DNA from: Rotaria macrura
Taxonomy: Eukaryota; Rotifera; Eurotatoria; Philodinida; Philodinidae
Direction of reading: 5' to 3'
Assembly (NCBI GenBank): GCA_900239685.1
Contig: OENT01000114.1
Span: forward strand, 124,001-188,000
Length of the DNA stretch: 64,000 nucleotides
Position numbers and translations under genes: made by a program. The stretch's first letter is position 1, and every line of letters starts with the position of its first letter. Below, one piece after another: positions 59,054-64,000 of the stretch. The notes below the pieces were generated by a model. That model saw only the letters and a program-made list of their open reading frames with translations. It did no database searches and was not told where the DNA came from.

Positions 59054-59477
59054 TTGATATGTTTGATTAATTATTTATCCTTGCTCTTGCTTTCACTACC
59101 ACCTATGTATATATGTAATATGTATAAAGATATATATCCAGATATATGTATATATAGATCTACGCTGTCGAGTCTATTATATAACTTATGTCACCAAGGC
59201 TAATAATAGAGAAAGGTTAAGAATTCTTTTCACTTTCTACACAGACGTGTTCTTGGTGGTTATATAAGTGTCTATGTAACGAGGCGCGAAAATATATATG
59301 TCGGCACAGGACAGACGAGCAGAAAAAGAAAAAAGAAAGAAAGGCGACAGATGTACATATAGTGCACATCTTAAACGAGGAAAGAGGCAAGCAACGATTG
59401 TTTACTGAAAATATGGTTGCAAAGCAACAAAATGAATGACAAAAAAAAATAGACCTTAGTATTTTGATGTAATAAAA
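59054..59477. promoter_or_regulatory. Short divergent interval, probable shared promoter region
   Basis: 424 bp between two head-to-head genes (59053 minus, 59478 plus), so both promoters must lie here. It contains a stretch of short ATAT-rich repeats around 59108-59160. No specific motif is assigned. Confidence 0.45.
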
Positions 59478-60571
59478 ATGTATGGACATTTATTTATTAG
59501 AAAGTCCCATGAACAAAAACGATATATTCATAAATATTATTGGTGGGCGTCTAATCTAAATAGATTTTTAAAAGTACGATGTATTGTTGGTGTTTTATTT
59601 TTCTTATTTTTGTTTTCTATATTTAATAAAAATCGAGGTGAGCTACTTTTTATTTTCTTTATTTGAAGTAAAATGTAAAACCAATTTGTCTTGTTTTTCT
59701 TCTACACTCATATTGAATAGAGATCCGTATTAAGTTCGGGCAATATAATTACATGATAGGTAAAGAAACAATATTGGAACTACGTTCTTCACGCTTTCAT
59801 AATATTACAGTAGCTCAGTCAGATATATTAAGAATGTTACGATTTGATATGTCATCTATTCAAGGTGTTATTCACCTCAAACATCCACACATTATTCCAT
59901 TAGATTATACACGTTTACAATTAATGTGCCTTTTATGGAATACTGAACCAGAACGTATTCTTATTATTGGTCTTGGCACTGGTTTACTACCTAGAATCTT
60001 ACATAATCTTTCACCAAATACAATGATTGACATTGTAGAAATTGATTTTGCAATATACGAATTAGCACGACAATATTTTAATTTCAATGAAAATGATTTT
60101 ATTCGAGTATTTATCGAAGATGGTTGACATTTTATAGAACGGCAATCATCAAATTTCTATGATGTGATTATAATTGAAGCGTCTTCAGCTAAGAACCATA
60201 TTCCACACGATTTACGTACAATCGAATGTCTTCAAAAATGTTTACATATTTCAAAATCGACTGGTCTTATTATAACAAGTTTCAATTATAAACAAGAAAG
60301 TCGTTATCGACAAACATATGCCCATGCATCTTTTAAACATATTTATCGAGGAATAACGAACATTAATATTATTCTTATAGGACTTCGCAGTCAAGCAAAC
60401 GTTTTCGATCAAAAAGAATTAAAATGGAGAGCACAAACTCTTCAACAACATCAACCATTGTATGATATGGATTGGAATGAAGAAACGAGATATATTCATG
60501 ATGGCAATGATAATTCATGGAATACATCAGCATCAATTTTTACAGATAAAATTTACGAAGAGTCTTTGTGA
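59478..60571 (+). CDS. Membrane-anchored spermidine-synthase-like methyltransferase-fold protein, interrupted by in-frame TGA
   Basis: Exon 1 (59478-59637) encodes an N-terminal segment with one hydrophobic helix (CIVGVLFFLFLFSIF). Exon 2 (59721-60571) joins in frame for 336 codons in all. The Rossmann motif I is ILIIGLGTGLLPRILHNL, followed by IDIVEIDFAIYELARQYF, typical of the spermidine synthase-like family (polyamine aminopropyltransferase fold, many members of unknown substrate). Codon 189 is TGA (60125-60127), in the block where relatives read roughly GDGR.F. The frame resumes at once with HFIERQSSNFYDVIIIEA and stays open for about 147 codons to the proper stop. CGA (Arg) to TGA is the simplest explanation. 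It may be a recent pseudogene, a null allele, a read-through site or a base error. Enzyme activity as a spermidine synthase is not established. Confidence 0.75.
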
Positions 60572-60793
60572 TATTTTTTAGAAAAAAAACTTAGATTGTT
60601 AAATCAAATTATGGCTGCCACGCAGCATCACTATGAAAAGAAATTAATATATGTAGAGACAGAGAGAGAGAGAGATTGGGAACGAAAGAAAAAGGAAATA
60701 GGTTAAACCTATCATCTATTAAGACCTTGATTCTTAAACTACGATGACTTCACGAATGAAATGAAATCTAGTATCATGTCATATGCAATGCAT
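60572..60793. other. 3' flank with AG microsatellite
   Basis: Downstream of the spermidine-synthase-like gene. Contains a short (AG)n run near 60659-60675. Confidence 0.5.
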
Positions 60794-61771
60794 CAGAGCT
60801 CTGAATGGGATGGGGCAATCCAATCCCATCTCATTACATGGGACGAAATTACTTCTCCTAAATATCTCATGGGACGTGTCCGGACGAAACATGGATCGAT
60901 GGGATGGGATGGGATGAAAGATTCATCCCATGAAATATTCTATGAATTTTTCGATTGTGAACTTTTTGTAGAAAAGATGACGTTCATAAATATTGACGAG
61001 AATCAATCTCAATTTTCGTTCTTGTTTTCTATTGAGTGTTGTTCTTCAATCATCTATCCATTCCTGGATAATCATGATGAGTCAGTTGTGATACACACCT
61101 CATAAATTTACAGCAATGTTTCGATTTCGGAAAAAGAAAATTTTAGAAGTTTCGGAAATTCTAAGCGTTTGGATACTTAATTTTTCGTTGCCTCCAAAAA
61201 TTATCTACTATCTGAAATTTCCAATTTGTCTAAAAATTTCGCTGGCACCAGTATGTATTTATCGCTTCGACAGAAACTTTACAAATTTCAGTGGTTCATT
61301 TTTCCGGAATCTAAATATAATTTTGAATTTCATATAGAAAATAAGATTTCTTGTCTTTGCTCAGCCTCACTATGCGACTTTAAATATCCTTGAGTGTTGT
61401 GACGAATCAAAAAGGCAAGAAGTGAAGTAAAAAAATGGATCTCCTTTTAAGAATAATGTGGTTCTAAAGCATCATTGTTGTGCTAATTCCGTTTTTAGTG
61501 TTGTCGAGGATATAAGAAAATGAAGCTAATTATTCTTCTATTTGTTATAATAGATTGTATTTGAAATGTGAAAAGATAAAAGAGTTTTCAACAATATGAA
61601 AATTTTGCTATTTATTTGATAAACAATAGAATTTTTATATTGCATGAAAATCCCATGGGACAAGATGGGATGAGATGGACAGACTTTTAAATTCCATGAG
61701 ATGGGAAGGATGACTAAAATTTGTCTCAAGAGACGAATTTCTCGTGCCACTCCTTCTCATTCGGAGCTCTG
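60794..61771. mobile_element. hAT-like non-autonomous element, about 978 bp
   Basis: Terminal inverted repeats CAGAGCTCTGAATGGGATGG (left) and CAGAGCTCCGAATGAGAAGG (right, reverse complement), flanked by 8-bp duplications CAATGCAT (60786-60793) and CAATACAT (61772-61779) with one mismatch. Both subterminal zones are crowded with GGGATG/CATCCC units in both orientations (60800-60940 and 61650-61710). This is a pattern seen with hAT transposase-binding repeats. The internal open frames (60761-61105, 61116-61337) match no transposase I recognise. Confidence 0.82.
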
Positions 61772-61779
61772 CAATACAT

Positions 61780-61848
61780 GTATCGTGTAATATTAATATT
61801 CTCACCAAATTAGATTCGGACTGTTAAAAATTAAGATTGACATTATAA

Positions 61849-61881
<33 letters not shown>

Positions 61882-64000
61882 TTTTACGCTTTCAAATAAT
61901 CTATCAAAATTATTTATGTGTACAATTTAAAACAAACTCATAAGGAGGAATATGTGCTAGGTTTGTCTAGTTTGACATTGTTTACAGGCACATTTACTAT
62001 TGTACTTGCCATTTATAAATGATTGAAAATCGCATCGTTATATCATTTGATCTACATGAATAACATCAAAATTAAGAAATTTGAGATGTTATTCTTTATG
62101 TAAGATTTCGTGTGTCAGGTTTCACATATATTGACTTGATCCCTGAGTATCAACATCGAATACTAATAAATATGGACATTTCATTCATGGAATATCGAGC
62201 GAAAAGTTCAATAGAAATACTATAAACGAATAAAGTACTTGAAAAACAAGAACAAAATTAAATCAAGTAATCGTAACTAATATTGATTTTCTCTGCTCAA
62301 TATTATCCAGTTGTACTTAATGTTACTTTAAATTAACAAGAATAAATTTTCGTTACAGATAGAGTAAAGTTCGAAAAAGAAGAAAATGAAATATCTGTAC
62401 AGCAGTAGAATAGTTTTATAAAAGACGTTTTGTGTTGATTCTTTGCTAAAAATTTGACACAGAAAGAACATGGAAGGTAGTTTTCGTGAATCTTCTTGGA
62501 AAGCGCTATTTTTGTTGTTCCATGAAGAGAAAACACTTCCAGTTAGAAACTAAGCACCTTAAAATTTGATTCTATGTTACGTCATTTCTTCAAAAACATA
62601 CGATTTCCATTGGTAATTCCATTGACCTTGTTCTTCGTCATTTATTTCAAAAACCAAGATACACTTCCTATTTTATGATTTAGATCTCAATGAGCAGCAT
62701 AGTTCATGACGGAAAGATGAGCTCAGTTAGTTACGAATTACTAAATAAATTGTGTTGTAGGCCATGTTGTACAATTTATTTCGAATTCTAAATTAAACAT
62801 TTCATTAGTTTTCGAATGAATACTTCACCCTAAATGACAAATCTAGAACTAATTTTTCGTCCGTTTTTATTAATTCTCCATATTTCTCTTACCATGTTAT
62901 ATGTTCAAAGATGACGATAAAAACTTTCAATCAATTTTGTAGGAACGATTAAATAGATCATCTTCGGTAAAACAGAATATATTGATCAAGGTTCTATACG
63001 AGAGAAAGAGAATTCAAAATACTAACAGCGGAATCAAGCTCTAATCAACGATTCATTTTCATTGTATATAGATTGAAAATGGAGAGTTTGACATAATCAT
63101 TCGATCATTTTGTTGTGTAGCATCATCGATCTCCATGAAAAATAAAGCAAACTCCATCTATATTTCATATTAGAAATATTCCGACAATGAAACAGGACCC
63201 CCAAAAATAACACAATGGCAATCTTTATCAAAAAGAAGGCACATCGTCAATGAGGTCAAATGAATGAATCATTGAAAAATTACCGGAGAGTTTATATTGT
63301 AATGTATACTTACACATGCACCATTACGTAATAAAGTTAAAGAAGGTGTCATAGTAAGAAGAGAGATGCAATGAATCATGAAAAGAAAAGTGCACGTAAA
63401 ATGACATGTTCTTAACACACAAAAGACGACCGACTTACGAAGAATAGTGGGTACATTTTACCTTTAAGGCAACGCATATAACATATAACTAAATTCATGG
63501 CAAGAGAAACTTGTCTATTCGAATCGGTAGTTGTTGTTCAAAAATATAATTTTTCCCAAAGGCATTATGTTACCGTGTGAACGATAATTTCACCTTATCA
63601 CTCAGTATCTTGCTTTATTACAGGAAAATCACAATAACACAGAATAATGAATAACATATTATGTTGAAAAAACTACACACAGAATATGAGTAAAATCTCA
63701 GAGCTACTGTTAGAAAATACCAATTACACATAAATATAGAAATTACACAGGCGTATCGATGTGTGGGAGGAAATTGAACGCTATATCACTCCTCCCCTAC
63801 CTTGAGAACCAACTTACACTCGTGAGAAAATACCAAACGCATATGATAATGGAAAAATATCTACCTATAGAACAGAGGGAACAAATGACATGCATGTATG
63901 ATAGAGAGAAAAGATGACATAAAAAAGTAAATATATACATGTATATATAAAAAAAAAAAATATTTCAAGCTACTAGCTAACACCAGTTATAGACATTGAA
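61780..64000. other. Intergenic to window end
   Basis: No gene recognised. Short open frames only. A TA dinucleotide microsatellite lies at about 61848-61879. The sequence becomes A-rich near the end (63949-63960). Confidence 0.45.
61848..61879. repeat. (TA)n microsatellite
   Basis: About 16 uninterrupted TA units. Comparable shorter TA tracts occur at about 9146, 15690, 17505, 26266, 48378 and 52466, several of them within introns. Confidence 0.9.

Noticed and set aside
60761-61337. Two successive open frames inside the 60794-61771 element as a possible transposase
   Set aside because: No hAT transposase or dimerisation motif is recognisable, and the first frame is largely the GGGATG repeat.

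Overview
The window looks like nuclear DNA of a small AT-rich invertebrate, most likely a rotifer and plausibly a bdelloid. The reasons are low GC, genes cut into many exons by mostly short introns, animal-specific families (conventional PKC, EPS8, VAT-1), frequent TA-rich microsatellites, decayed DNA transposons, and at least one gene with a bacterial or phage-type domain embedded in a spliced gene. The organism assignment is an inference; no rRNA, tRNA or mitochondrial marker is visible.

Layout. 1-5119: intergenic, holding one copy of a roughly 570-bp dispersed repeat and a long-TIR DNA element. 5120-7908 (+): a four-PLAT-domain protein. 8250-8839 (+): a small unknown gene. 8903-11579 (-): an AprA/PhoPQ-activated-protein-like alpha/beta hydrolase. 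11580-17595: gene-poor. 17596-24896 (+): a complete conventional protein kinase C, with a second, alternative C-terminal exon at 25897-26070. 26337-27540: a duplicated and broken 3' end of the VAT-1 gene, carrying a hAT-type insertion. 27541-38747: a gene desert with a hAT MITE, a hairpin MITE and the inverted second copy of the dispersed repeat. 38748-40520 (+): a single-pass membrane protein ending in a phage tail-collar domain. 43156-44530 (-): VAT-1-like quinone oxidoreductase. 44939-48653 (-): V-ATPase subunit C. 50536-57492 (+): EPS8, with two alternative first exons. 57652-59053 (-): a multi-pass TspO-like membrane protein. 59478-60571 (+): a membrane-anchored spermidine-synthase-like gene broken by one in-frame TGA. 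60794-61771: a hAT-like non-autonomous element. The rest is non-coding.

The genes do not form a pathway. They are ordinary monocistronic eukaryotic genes, several of them tail-to-tail or head-to-head at short distance. The most notable items are the transmembrane phage-collar chimera with a His-x-His ladder, the PKC gene with mutually exclusive last exons (the same logic as vertebrate PKC beta I/II), and the VAT-1 duplication whose empty site shows that the hAT copy is absent from the parental segment.

Exon borders were read by eye from GT/AG signals, reading-frame continuity and family similarity recalled from knowledge. No alignment or search was run.
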